Below are positions 17,401 through 24,059 of a stretch of 63,645 nt of DNA, in pieces. Position 1 is the first letter of the stretch. The number at the start of each line of letters is the position of its first letter. The position numbers were made by a program, and so were the translations under genes. The DNA lies in the NCBI RefSeq assembly GCF_037997115.1, contig NZ_CP150484.1:2250951-2314595 (forward strand), read 5' to 3'. The DNA is from Amycolatopsis coloradensis (GTDB lineage: Bacteria; Actinomycetota; Actinomycetes; Mycobacteriales; Pseudonocardiaceae). The notes under the pieces are model-generated. The model did not search any database and was not told the origin of the DNA. It worked only from the letters and a program-made list of their open reading frames with translations.

Positions 17401-19433
17401 TACTCGGCGAGCGCGCGGCCGCCGTCCGGCTGCAGCACGGTGACGACGTTCCCGTCGTCGTCCATCTCCCACCGCGTGGTGCGGCCCAAGGCGTCGGTGC
17501 GGCTGAGCAGCTTGCCGAAGCGGTCGATTTCGGACCGCGTGGTATGGCCCAGCGGATCGGTCTCCGCGACGATCCGGTGCAGTTCGTCGAGCTGATACCG
17601 GGTGACGTGCCCGAGCGAGTTCGTGACCGAGGTGACCAGGTTTTCCCGGTCGTACTCGATGTCGACGTCGAGGAAGCCGCCGGTGCCCTGCGCTCGCACG
17701 ACGCGGCCTTCGGAGTCGAAGCCGTATCCGTACCAGCGCCCGTTGACGTCCTCCCAGCGCACGATCCGGCCCTCGGCGTCGTAGGTGAACCGCAGGGGCT
17801 GACCGGCGACGTCGGCGATCTCGACCAGGCGGCGCCGCTCGTCGTACCGATAACTCCGCAGCGCGGTTTCCGCGCCGGGCAGCCGGAGGGCCGTGACGAG
17901 TCCGTCCTTCGACTCGACGAGCAGGCGGTAACCCGCGGAATGCTCCAGCTCGCGGGGGACACCGTTGTCGTCGTAGTGCACGGAGATCCGGTGGCCGTCG
18001 CCGTCCACGATCGCGCGCAGGGGAAGGGTGTCCCCGGGGCCGGAGAAGAACAGTGTTCCGTCCGGAGTGGTCACTCCGTAGCCATCGTCCACTTTGGACA
18101 AGGGGAGCCGCTGCCCGAATTCCGGGAGTACAGGACGGTCGGAAAGCGGTACGGGGTAAGAAAGAAATGTCCCATCGGCGAGCGCGAGGTGCAGGCCGTC
18201 GTCCTCGATCTCGATCCGCTGGTCCACAGTGGACGCCCATGAAGTGCCGAAGAAGCGGCCGAGGCGGTACGAGGAGAGATGTGTCCGCGACACGGTCAGC
18301 GGGAGGACGCCGGCGAACACGACGTCGTCCTGCGTCAGCATCATCGAGCCGGTCGCGACGTCGATCGGGTCGCCGCAGCCGCCACGGTCCTTGGGCGGCA
18401 CACGGTTGCCCGGATCGGTGTTGTCGTCCTTGATCCGGTTGTTCGTCTCGGGTTTCGGGGCACCGCGGTCCTTGGGTGGCGGTGGCGGTGAGCCGGACGG
18501 CGTGGTCGATCCGTCCGGGGTCTCGTTCTTCGGCGGAGGCGGCGGATCCGACTTCACCGGCGGCGGATCGGTCTTGCCGGGCCCCGCGCCGGACGGTGAA
18601 GTACCCCCGCCATCGGGGCTGCTCTTGGGTGTCGTGCCTTCGTCCAGCTTGTTCGGCTTCGGTGCGGGCGCACCCTTGCCCGGCTGGAGTTTCTTCAGCG
18701 CCTTCGCCGCGCTGTCGAACAGGTCGTCCGCACGCTTCAGCAGCGGCATCAGCGCCTGGAGCGCCTTGACGGTCTTCTTCGTCAGGTTCGCGATCTTGCT
18801 CGCGGTCTTCGCCACGGCGTTGACCACCTGCGGGACCACCCAGGTCAGGCCGATGCCGAGGGTGAACAGCACCTGGAGCGCCCAGCTGATCAGATGCCCG
18901 ATCAGCTCGGCGATGATGTCGCGCACCAGCGCGCGGATGGCGGCGACGACCTCACCCGCCGTCTTCACCCCGCTGGAGGCGCCTTCGCACCCCGCCTTCG
19001 CCGACTCCAGAAGCGTGACCGTGTCCTTGGCCTGGGCACGGTAGGCGTCGGCCGAGACCCCGGTCCAGCTCTGCAGATCGGCGGAGACCATCCCGGCCAG
19101 ATCCGCGCCGACGTCACCGAGTTCGGTCGCGATGTTCATCCAGGTCTCGGCGTTCGCGGCGATCTCGTCGGCGTTGCCGGTGAGCGCGTCGAGCGCCTCC
19201 TTGAGCGGGCCGACGTGCTCCATCAGCCAGCCGACGCCGTTCGCGAGGATCGCGCCGAAAGGGTCCATGGCCATCGACAGCGCGTCGAGCGCGGTCCCGA
19301 CCGCGCCCAGCGCCACCGACGCCCAGTCGCCGCTTTCGATGGCCGATTTCAGCTCGAACGCCGACTCCAGCAGTGACGAGCCGGTGTACGCCTTCGTCGA
19401 GTCCTTTACCTCGGCGACAAGCGGGTTACCCAC
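14478..19433 (-). CDS. WXG-RHS polymorphic toxin, probably exported by type VII secretion
   Basis: 1651 residues. Residues 1-150 form helices with a WTG turn (W123-G125), as in WXG100/ESX substrates; 185-245 are hydrophobic helices; 262-350 are a Pro/Lys-rich linker. From about 355 a DUF6531 segment (DPIDVATGSMMLTQDD) opens some 900 residues of YD/RHS repeats, which close with the RHS core motif (YNFKRYYDPATGRYLSHDPLG). The last 305 residues (from 1347) are the variable toxin domain; it begins with a basic Gly/Pro/Lys segment and carries a His/Glu-rich motif ESHESEHPVPYEAI (about 1425-1438) and later ENHAWAY. That could be an HNH-like nuclease site but I cannot assign a family. It is the last gene of a six-gene operon. 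I see no immunity gene next to it. Confidence 0.88.
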   Translation of the reverse strand: MGNPLVAEVKDSTKAYTGSSLLESAFELKSAIESGDWASVALGAVGTALDALSMAMDPFGAILANGVGWLMEHVGPLKEALDALTGNADEIAANAETWMNIATELGDVGADLAGMVSADLQSWTGVSADAYRAQAKDTVTLLESAKAGCEGASSGVKTAGEVVAAIRALVRDIIAELIGHLISWALQVLFTLGIGLTWVVPQVVNAVAKTASKIANLTKKTVKALQALMPLLKRADDLFDSAAKALKKLQPGKGAPAPKPNKLDEGTTPKSSPDGGGTSPSGAGPGKTDPPPVKSDPPPPPKNETPDGSTTPSGSPPPPPKDRGAPKPETNNRIKDDNTDPGNRVPPKDRGGCGDPIDVATGSMMLTQDDVVFAGVLPLTVSRTHLSSYRLGRFFGTSWASTVDQRIEIEDDGLHLALADGTFLSYPVPLSDRPVLPEFGQRLPLSKVDDGYGVTTPDGTLFFSGPGDTLPLRAIVDGDGHRISVHYDDNGVPRELEHSAGYRLLVESKDGLVTALRLPGAETALRSYRYDERRRLVEIADVAGQPLRFTYDAEGRIVRWEDVNGRWYGYGFDSEGRVVRAQGTGGFLDVDIEYDRENLVTSVTNSLGHVTRYQLDELHRIVAETDPLGHTTRSEIDRFGKLLSRTDALGRTTRWEMDDDGNVVTVLQPDGGRALAEYSAPGRWTSRTGPDGAVWRREYDERGKLVRATDPTGATTTYGYDDAGNVAVVTDALGGVTLIESNAAGLPVSVTDPLGAVTRYTYDEFGQTTSVTDPLGGVTRTRWDGFGEIAEQIDPDGSVWRWNRTTAGSADEAVDARGLAVRTEYSQFDLPTAEIGPDGDRLSYVYDTELRLVSVTNEHGLVWRYDYDPAGNLVGETDFNGRTTRYGYDAAGQMVSRTNSLGQTVVIERDALGRVVARRAGDDVATFTYDGADRMTSARNAHSEVTITYDALGRIVSETLNGRAVRSEYDAIGRRVARRTPSGAESFFAYDAASRPVALRTAGRTMWFEYDPAGREVARRLEGTPVELRQGWDAADRLTSQTVSTGRGVVQHREYGYLLDGLVSSISDSLSGPRSLRVDRAGRVVDVQGQGWRESYGYNLAGAITQAGWPGADPAVGPRRYQGTLMTGAGATSYLHDTEGRTIARREPGRAWTYQWNSDDRLTGVVTPEGERWLYHYDALGRRIAKQHLDVQGRILEQIDFTWDGSKLAEEIRGGTAVVWDLEPGTDRPITQIERIPGQDARFHAVVTDLVGSPSELLDESGEVAWHLHTSLWGKVLSPPGRAYTPLRFPGQYHDPETGLHYNFKRYYDPATGRYLSHDPLGLEPASDSLAYVGNPTDMIDPLGLAPTKPKTGTCSKGARGGGGKTKSSGNRVTKPKPTPGPKKPRRPPQSYLDGTHGAKKREQNRLTAKYDNELKADGREKVSGESHESEHPVPYEAIGRGSGGARGSSHDQKDLENHAWAYQEAKPAHASHIGTGNKGDQDLTEGSAKPSGFKNSQDYRDSERNALEGGDANTAIQLNQLDYAFRDGFKNTDGTLDGKIADDSYHKMIDDAHASGKGLTYSTGPGTTATTPPLSSHDVKELHMTRDTIRDGDWPEEMKRQNRETYEQEVDRIHEETYKKPTKEDWEKLDAGGFGPLDTGKKDPNAMDVD

Positions 19434-19466
19434 GGCGACCTTCCTCGTGTTTCAAGGACGAGGACC

Positions 19467-19988
19467 TCACCAGGGCGAGTTTTCCTCGTCGTCCGGCGCT
19501 TCGTGACGCTTCTCGCGAGGCGCTTGCGGCGGGGGCGGCGTGTCTTCGGACGACGCCGGGGGAGCGGGCGGGTCCGAAGACTCTTCCTCTTCGATCTCGG
19601 GGAAGCGGCTGCGCAGGGTGCCGATCATCAGCGCCCTGGTCTCCTGGTCCTCGTCGCCGAGCGATTCCTGCATGACCTCGGCGACCTGGCCCGCGATCCC
19701 GGACTGCGCCTTGTGCATGGTCTGGAGGATCTGCCGCGACAGTTCCTCCAGCGGATAGGTCCTGGCCTTGTTCCCGAACTCGATGTCCGTCACGCCGCCG
19801 TCGGCCCCGACGGTGATCTTGACGGCGCCGTCGGAGCTGGACGCGGTCAGCCGCAGCTGCTCCGTCCGCTCCTGCGCGGCCGCGTAACGCTGGGCCTTCT
19901 CTTCCAGCCCCGCGGCCCATCGGTCCATTTTGCGCTGGGCCTCGTCGGGGTCCAGCATGAGCTCGCCGAGCTCGTTCCCGCCGGTCAC
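19467..19988 (-). CDS. YbaB/EbfC-like protein of the ESX operon
   Basis: 173 residues. Residues 10-50 are a charged amphipathic helix (QRKMDRWAAGLEEKAQRYAA), followed by a small beta-sheet (GAVKITVGADGGVTDIEFGN) and a further helix, the pattern of YbaB/EbfC proteins. The C-terminal 45 residues are acidic and Pro-rich. Such proteins recur beside WXG/PPE-type genes in Pseudonocardiaceae; their role there is not established (DNA binding in YbaB itself, possibly a chaperone or substrate here). The start is GTG 19988, overlapping the stop of the EspC-like gene (GTGA), so translation is coupled. Confidence 0.8.
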   Translation of the reverse strand: MTGGNELGELMLDPDEAQRKMDRWAAGLEEKAQRYAAAQERTEQLRLTASSSDGAVKITVGADGGVTDIEFGNKARTYPLEELSRQILQTMHKAQSGIAGQVAEVMQESLGDEDQETRALMIGTLRSRFPEIEEEESSDPPAPPASSEDTPPPPQAPREKRHEAPDDEENSPW

Positions 19989-20314
19989 TGCCTTCCTCCG
20001 ATGTCCAAGGCCTTGAAGTCCGCCTTGAACGGTTCCGCGTTGGTCTTGTCACCGTCTACATAGGACTTGGCTGCGGTGCGGACGTTGTCGGCGGTCGCCT
20101 GGATCCCTTCCGCGGCCGCCTTGATCGTCTCCGCCGCGCGTTCGCCCGCCGGGTTGACGATCGGCGGCAGGAACGCGCACAGCAGGCCGTACGCGTCCGC
20201 CGACATCGCCGAACCGGTCGCGGCGTGCGCGGTGTTCAGCCGGTCCACGAGCCCGTCGAGATGGCTCGCGTGCGCGGTCAGGTCGTCCGGATCGACTTCG
20301 AACGAAGCCGTCAC
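19985..20314 (-). CDS. EspC-like ESX secretion-associated protein
   Basis: 109 residues: two long helices separated by a turn near ADAYGLLCAFLPPIVNP, the usual pattern of DUF2580/EspC-like proteins that are targets or accessory proteins of type VII secretion. The N-terminal helix (DDLTAHASHLDGLVDRLN) and the C-terminal helix (IQATADNVRTAAKSYVD) are amphipathic and would pair in an ESX-type heterodimer. It overlaps both neighbours by about 4 bp. Confidence 0.85.
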   Translation of the reverse strand: MTASFEVDPDDLTAHASHLDGLVDRLNTAHAATGSAMSADAYGLLCAFLPPIVNPAGERAAETIKAAAEGIQATADNVRTAAKSYVDGDKTNAEPFKADFKALDIGGRQ

Positions 20315-22260
20315 TTCCAGTCCTTGTTCTTCCAGTCACCGATCACCGGCGGCGCCACGACCTCGTCGGCGGCGAAGAAGGACGGGTCGTCGGACTCGAC
20401 GTAGTCGGCGACCTTGTGCTCCTTGTCCTCCTGGCCCTGTCCCTTGCCGGCACCGGGGGCCATGCCGCCCATCGGGGCCATGCCGCCGGGCGTACCCGGC
20501 TTGCCGCCGGACCCCGCCGCACGGGCCGCGGCCGCCTCGGCGTCCATCGCGCCCGCGCCGACGGCGCCGCCCATGCCGAGCGAGCCCGTCGCCCGTCCGG
20601 CCCCACCGAGACCTCCGCCGCCCGCGCCACCGGCGCCGCCCGTGCCGGCACCACCGCCGCCGAAGCTGCTGGTGCCGCCACCGCCGGGGATGTTCGGCAT
20701 GCCGAGCTTGGGCGGGTTGTACGGCGTGCCCTTGTAGGAGTTGCCGTCCGGGAACGAGGGACCGGTGAGCCGCTCGCCGATACCGCCGGGACGCGGCATC
20801 GGCGGGATGTTCGGCATGACCGGCCTCGGCCCGCCGCTGTTGGGCCCGTTCGGGACGGGGATGTTCGGCGGCGTGAACGGAAGACCGCCACCGGGCCGCG
20901 GGCCACCGCTCTCCGGGATGGGGATGTTCGGCGGGGTGAACGACGGCGGGGTGACGGACGGCGGGGTGTAGCCCGTGGTCCGCGTGCCGTCGTCGATCTT
21001 GGGCAGGTTCGGGAGGTGGGGGCTCGTCGACGCCGCGGGCTTGTAGGTCTCGCCGCCGGTCGGCCCGTTCGGGATGCCGATGTTGGGCATCGTCGGGCTG
21101 GAGCCGGGGCCGCCGCTACCGGGACCGCCGCCGCCGGGGAAGCCGCCCGGCCCACCGCCGGGGCCGCCGCCCGGCCCGCCGTTAGGAGAGTTGAACGGCG
21201 ACACACCGCCGGGGCCACTGGTCCCGCCCTGCGGCGTCCCGTCCATCGAAGCGACGAGGCCGTCCGGGCGCGTACGGTCCGAGGCGGCGTTGAACGGGGT
21301 GCCGTCGGCGCCTTCGGGCGACATCCGGTCGCGAAGCGTGCCGGCGGGCGAACCCGCGCCACCGCCGGCGGGGCTGCCTTGGAGCTGCCTGGTCGCCGTC
21401 GCCAGCTTCGGCGGGGCGGGGAACGCCGGGGTGGCGATCGCCGAGCCGACCGTGGTGTCGAACTCGGTCATCACCTTCGCGGCCTGGTCCCGCGCGTCCT
21501 GCTGCTTCTTGAAGGTGGAGAGGTCCTTCCCGAGCTGTGCCATGTACACGTACGGGTCGGTGATCTTCTGCAGGTTGGCGTTGGCCTCCTGCACGTTGAA
21601 CGCCACCGGAGGGTTCGCCGCCATCTGCTTCTGCGTCTCGTTGAGCGTCTGCGAGTGGATCTGCTGCTGCCGTCCGGCCAGCGTCGCGCCGTTCGCGGTC
21701 GAGCCGAGCCATTTGCCGACACCGGCGAGGTGCTCGCGGGCCGCGTCGCCGCCCTCGCCCTCCCAGTTGGCCGTGCTCGCGCTGATCGCCTTCGCCAAGT
21801 TGCGCTGATGCGAGGCCAGGTCGTTGCCCGCCCGGATCCACTCCTCGGAGGTCTCGGCCACCGCGGCCGGATCCGCGTTGTCCGCGATCGCGGTCTGCAT
21901 CTGTTCGTGGGTGGCGTTCGCCCAGATCGTGGACGGCGGCTCGCCGGGTTTGCGGATGTCCAGGTTCTTGTCGAGACCCTCGCGCGCCTTCTCCAGCTGC
22001 CCCTCGTACATCTTCTGCGTGAACATGTCCTTGAAGCCGTTGAGCGCCTTGTCACCCCAGCCGAGGATGGTGAAGAGAAGGTCCGTCCCGGCCGAGGCCC
22101 CGGCCCGGATCTCGTCGCCGGAGGCGGCCTTGTCCGCCAGCGGCCCGACGTAGTAGTCGGACGACGAGTCGGCGGTCGGGTCGTAGTGCGAGTCGAGCTT
22201 GTTGTAGTCGGGCGAGTTCGGGTCGGAGACCTTCGCCGTCTTCTCCTCGGATTCGGTCAC
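20311..22260 (-). CDS. PPE-like ESX protein with long Pro/Gly-rich tail
   Basis: 649 residues from GTG 22260, which follows GGAGAG; a much longer frame upstream is a shadow of the neighbouring genes. Residues 90-290 form a helical PPE/WXG-like domain with NWEGEGGDAA (WxG near 166). Residues 330-590 are low-complexity Gly/Pro-rich with repeated MPNI, FTPPNIP and NGPNSGG-type motifs. The acidic C-terminus ends APPVIGDWKNKDWK, and the PPVIG motif returns at the end of the PPE-like protein at 38921-40051. The role is likely as secreted substrate or partner carried by the EspG-like protein of the same operon. Confidence 0.82.
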   Translation of the reverse strand: MTESEEKTAKVSDPNSPDYNKLDSHYDPTADSSSDYYVGPLADKAASGDEIRAGASAGTDLLFTILGWGDKALNGFKDMFTQKMYEGQLEKAREGLDKNLDIRKPGEPPSTIWANATHEQMQTAIADNADPAAVAETSEEWIRAGNDLASHQRNLAKAISASTANWEGEGGDAAREHLAGVGKWLGSTANGATLAGRQQQIHSQTLNETQKQMAANPPVAFNVQEANANLQKITDPYVYMAQLGKDLSTFKKQQDARDQAAKVMTEFDTTVGSAIATPAFPAPPKLATATRQLQGSPAGGGAGSPAGTLRDRMSPEGADGTPFNAASDRTRPDGLVASMDGTPQGGTSGPGGVSPFNSPNGGPGGGPGGGPGGFPGGGGPGSGGPGSSPTMPNIGIPNGPTGGETYKPAASTSPHLPNLPKIDDGTRTTGYTPPSVTPPSFTPPNIPIPESGGPRPGGGLPFTPPNIPVPNGPNSGGPRPVMPNIPPMPRPGGIGERLTGPSFPDGNSYKGTPYNPPKLGMPNIPGGGGTSSFGGGGAGTGGAGGAGGGGLGGAGRATGSLGMGGAVGAGAMDAEAAAARAAGSGGKPGTPGGMAPMGGMAPGAGKGQGQEDKEHKVADYVESDDPSFFAADEVVAPPVIGDWKNKDWK

Positions 22261-22271
22261 GGGTCTCTCCT

Positions 22272-22688
22272 TCAGATCTCGGTGTCGATCTGCTTCAGGT
22301 CGCGCTGGTTCTGGGTGTCGCGTTCCCGGTAGTTCCGCTGGGCGAGTTCGATCGCCTCGATGTAGGTCGGGAACTCGGCGCGAGCGGCCTGGAGCTGGGT
22401 GAGCAGACCTTGAGCGTCGGTCGCGGTGCCGTGCATGTGCTCGGACACCCAGCGGGCGGTCGCGGTGGAGCTCATCGGCGGCGACTTCTGAAGCTTGGTC
22501 AGCGCGCTCCAGCGCTCTTCGAGGCTGTCGATCACACCCTGGAGTGAACGGATCATCTCCTGGCCGGTGGTCTCGTCGACGGCGAAGCCGCCTTGCACCG
22601 CCATGCGCTTCAGCTGTGTGCCCGAGAGCGCGACCTTCGTGGGGGCCCACGCCGCCGCCGGCTTCAGTTCTTGTGCTTCCTCGGTCAA
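22272..22688 (-). CDS. ESX-associated helical protein
   Basis: 138 residues, almost all helical, with no signal peptide. A region VIDSLEERWSALTKLQ followed by TARWVSEHMHGTATDAQGL resembles small ESX-operon proteins of this order. It sits 30 bp after the EspG-like gene and 11 bp before the PPE-like gene, so it probably belongs to the same secretion complex or is a co-secreted partner. I cannot name a family with certainty. Confidence 0.75.
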   Translation of the reverse strand: MTEEAQELKPAAAWAPTKVALSGTQLKRMAVQGGFAVDETTGQEMIRSLQGVIDSLEERWSALTKLQKSPPMSSTATARWVSEHMHGTATDAQGLLTQLQAARAEFPTYIEAIELAQRNYRERDTQNQRDLKQIDTEI

Positions 22689-22718
22689 CGGAGGGTCCTC
22701 TCGCCGGGTTCAGGAAGG

Positions 22719-23570
22719 TCAGTAGATGTCCGCGATGGCGTCCCGGATCGCGTTCGCCACGCCCGACTGACTGGCCGGGTCGTAGTGACCGATCACGGCG
22801 CCGGAGGCTTCGTCGGTCTCGGTCCAGACCAGGTACCGGCCGTCTTCGGTGTCGAGCCAGCTCAACGGTGTCGACCGGAGCCGTTCGCCGCGGCGGCCGA
22901 TACCGCTCACGATGATGTACCCGCCGCCGAGGCGGGTCCCGGACAGCACCTTCTCCAAGACCTCGACGTCGCTCTCGTCGCTGCGCGGCGCCGGGGCCTC
23001 CGGCCGGGCGCGGACGACGCCGGTGAACTGGAGGTTGCCGAACGCGTCGGTCTCCTCCTCGTCGAACTCGGCTTCGGCCTGGCGGCGCGCGGCCATCGCG
23101 GAGACGGCGCGCTCCTCCTTCTGCACGATCGTGCGGCGGCCCGTCGACGCGGGGCGCATCCGCGGCAGCACCCCGGAGAGGACCTCGACCAGCTCTTCGT
23201 CGGAGAAGAGCGCGAACTGCAGGAGGTCTTCGCCGTGGGCCTGCGTGATGCCGAGCGCCTGCCTGCCATCGGTGAGCGCGAGGACGGCGATGTCCTGGCC
23301 GATACCGTCGATACCGTTGATCGAAACGGTGATCCGGTGGTTCCCGAGCAGCGCGAACGCGGTGCGGACGGCCTGGTTCAGCTCGCCGTCGATCGACAGG
23401 CGGCGCCGTTCGAGATCGGTGTAGACCTTCCGGACGATCGCGGCGTACCGCTCCGGGTCGATCGAAGTGTTCTGGACGCGTAAGGGAAACAAGCGGGCAT
23501 CGACGCCAAGCGCTCGCCCGACAACTGTCGCCTCGACCGTCCCCAGCGCGAAATCGGCTCGCTCGGCCAT
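22719..23570 (-). CDS. EspG-family type VII secretion chaperone
   Basis: 283 residues. EspG proteins bind the tip of PE-PPE dimers in the cytosol and keep them soluble for the ESX ATPase. Supporting features are the overall length, the N-terminal beta-sheet (FALGTVEATVVGRALG), the central helix with SIDGELNQAVRTAFALL, and the C-terminal part ending in DTEDGRYLVWTE and a final helix. It is the first gene of the operon that ends with the WXG-RHS toxin. No ESX membrane components (EccB-E, MycP) occur in the window, so the secretion machine must be encoded elsewhere. Confidence 0.85.
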   Translation of the reverse strand: MAERADFALGTVEATVVGRALGVDARLFPLRVQNTSIDPERYAAIVRKVYTDLERRRLSIDGELNQAVRTAFALLGNHRITVSINGIDGIGQDIAVLALTDGRQALGITQAHGEDLLQFALFSDEELVEVLSGVLPRMRPASTGRRTIVQKEERAVSAMAARRQAEAEFDEEETDAFGNLQFTGVVRARPEAPAPRSDESDVEVLEKVLSGTRLGGGYIIVSGIGRRGERLRSTPLSWLDTEDGRYLVWTETDEASGAVIGHYDPASQSGVANAIRDAIADIY

Positions 23571-23788
23571 GCTTCTGCGCTACTCCCTCACGGGGTCGGG
23601 CCCCGACTTTGTTAATGGCCAAAACAAACTAGCACAGCGCATGAACCTACGGAACCATACGCACACCGCTGAACCCGATGGAATGGATCACCGTGCCCGA
23701 TCGGGCACTTTTCTTGCCCCTAAAGGAATAACGGGCCCGGTGACCGGCCTGCTCAGCTGGTCGCCCGGCGGGTGTGAGCTCGTCCGGG

Positions 23789-23857
23789 CCGGGGGTGCCG
23801 CGAAAGCCGCTTTCGCGACGTCTGATGCCCCGAAAGTGGCTTTCGCGACACCCCCGG
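23789..23857. repeat. Long hairpin element, type C (CGAAAG/CTTTCG)
   Basis: Arms of 26 nt (23789-23814 and 23832-23857) match with two mismatches. They start CCGGGGGTG and contain CGCGAAAGCC. Each arm is itself partly palindromic (CGAAAGCCGCTTTCG, CGAAAGTGGCTTTCG), so the unit is both a tandem and an inverted repeat. Confidence 0.75.
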
Positions 23858-23924
23858 GGCCTCGTCACAGTGGCATGACGCTTCTCGACTGTCCACAAGG
23901 GACATTTCCGGACAGGCTCGGCCA

Positions 23925-23971
23925 GTGAAGGCCTCCTTCCCTCGGCTCAGCCGAGGAAACTCGACCTTCAC
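23925..23971. repeat. Hairpin element, type B variant
   Basis: GTGAAGG (23925-23931) pairs with CCTTCAC (23965-23971), with an inner perfect stem CCTCGGCT/AGCCGAGG. The left side repeats the arm GAAGGCCTCCTTCCCT of the element at 14364-14416. Confidence 0.65.
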
Positions 23972-23977
23972 ACCTTG

Positions 23978-24031
23978 CTGAGGTACGTGAAGGACCCCCT
24001 AGCTACAGGAAGAGGCCTTCATATACCTCAG
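23978..24031. repeat. Hairpin element, type B variant, 3' end of the LAL regulator gene
   Basis: CTGAGGTA and TGAAGG on the left pair with CCTTCA and TACCTCAG on the right, leaving a loop of about 20 nt. It lies just after the stop codon of the LuxR-type gene and could end its transcript. Confidence 0.6.
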
Positions 24032-24059
24032 GCGGAGGCAAGACACCCCAGGGCCGAAG

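Larger units (their letters stand above)
23571..24059. other. Repeat-filled intergenic region, 489 bp
   Basis: No gene is supported. The region carries three hairpin elements (23789-23857, 23925-23971, 23978-24031), listed separately, and, near its left end, the presumed promoter of the ESX operon. A run CGGGCCCGGTGACCGG around 23730 is GC-rich but has no clear function. Confidence 0.6.

Noticed and set aside
15702..18242. An 846-residue open frame on plus inside the RHS toxin gene
   Set aside because: It mirrors the repeats of the RHS gene in another frame; composition is typical of antisense frames and no known family is visible.
23789..24031. Repeats considered as a CRISPR array
   Set aside because: Only a few imperfect inverted repeats with no regular spacers and no cas genes in the window.
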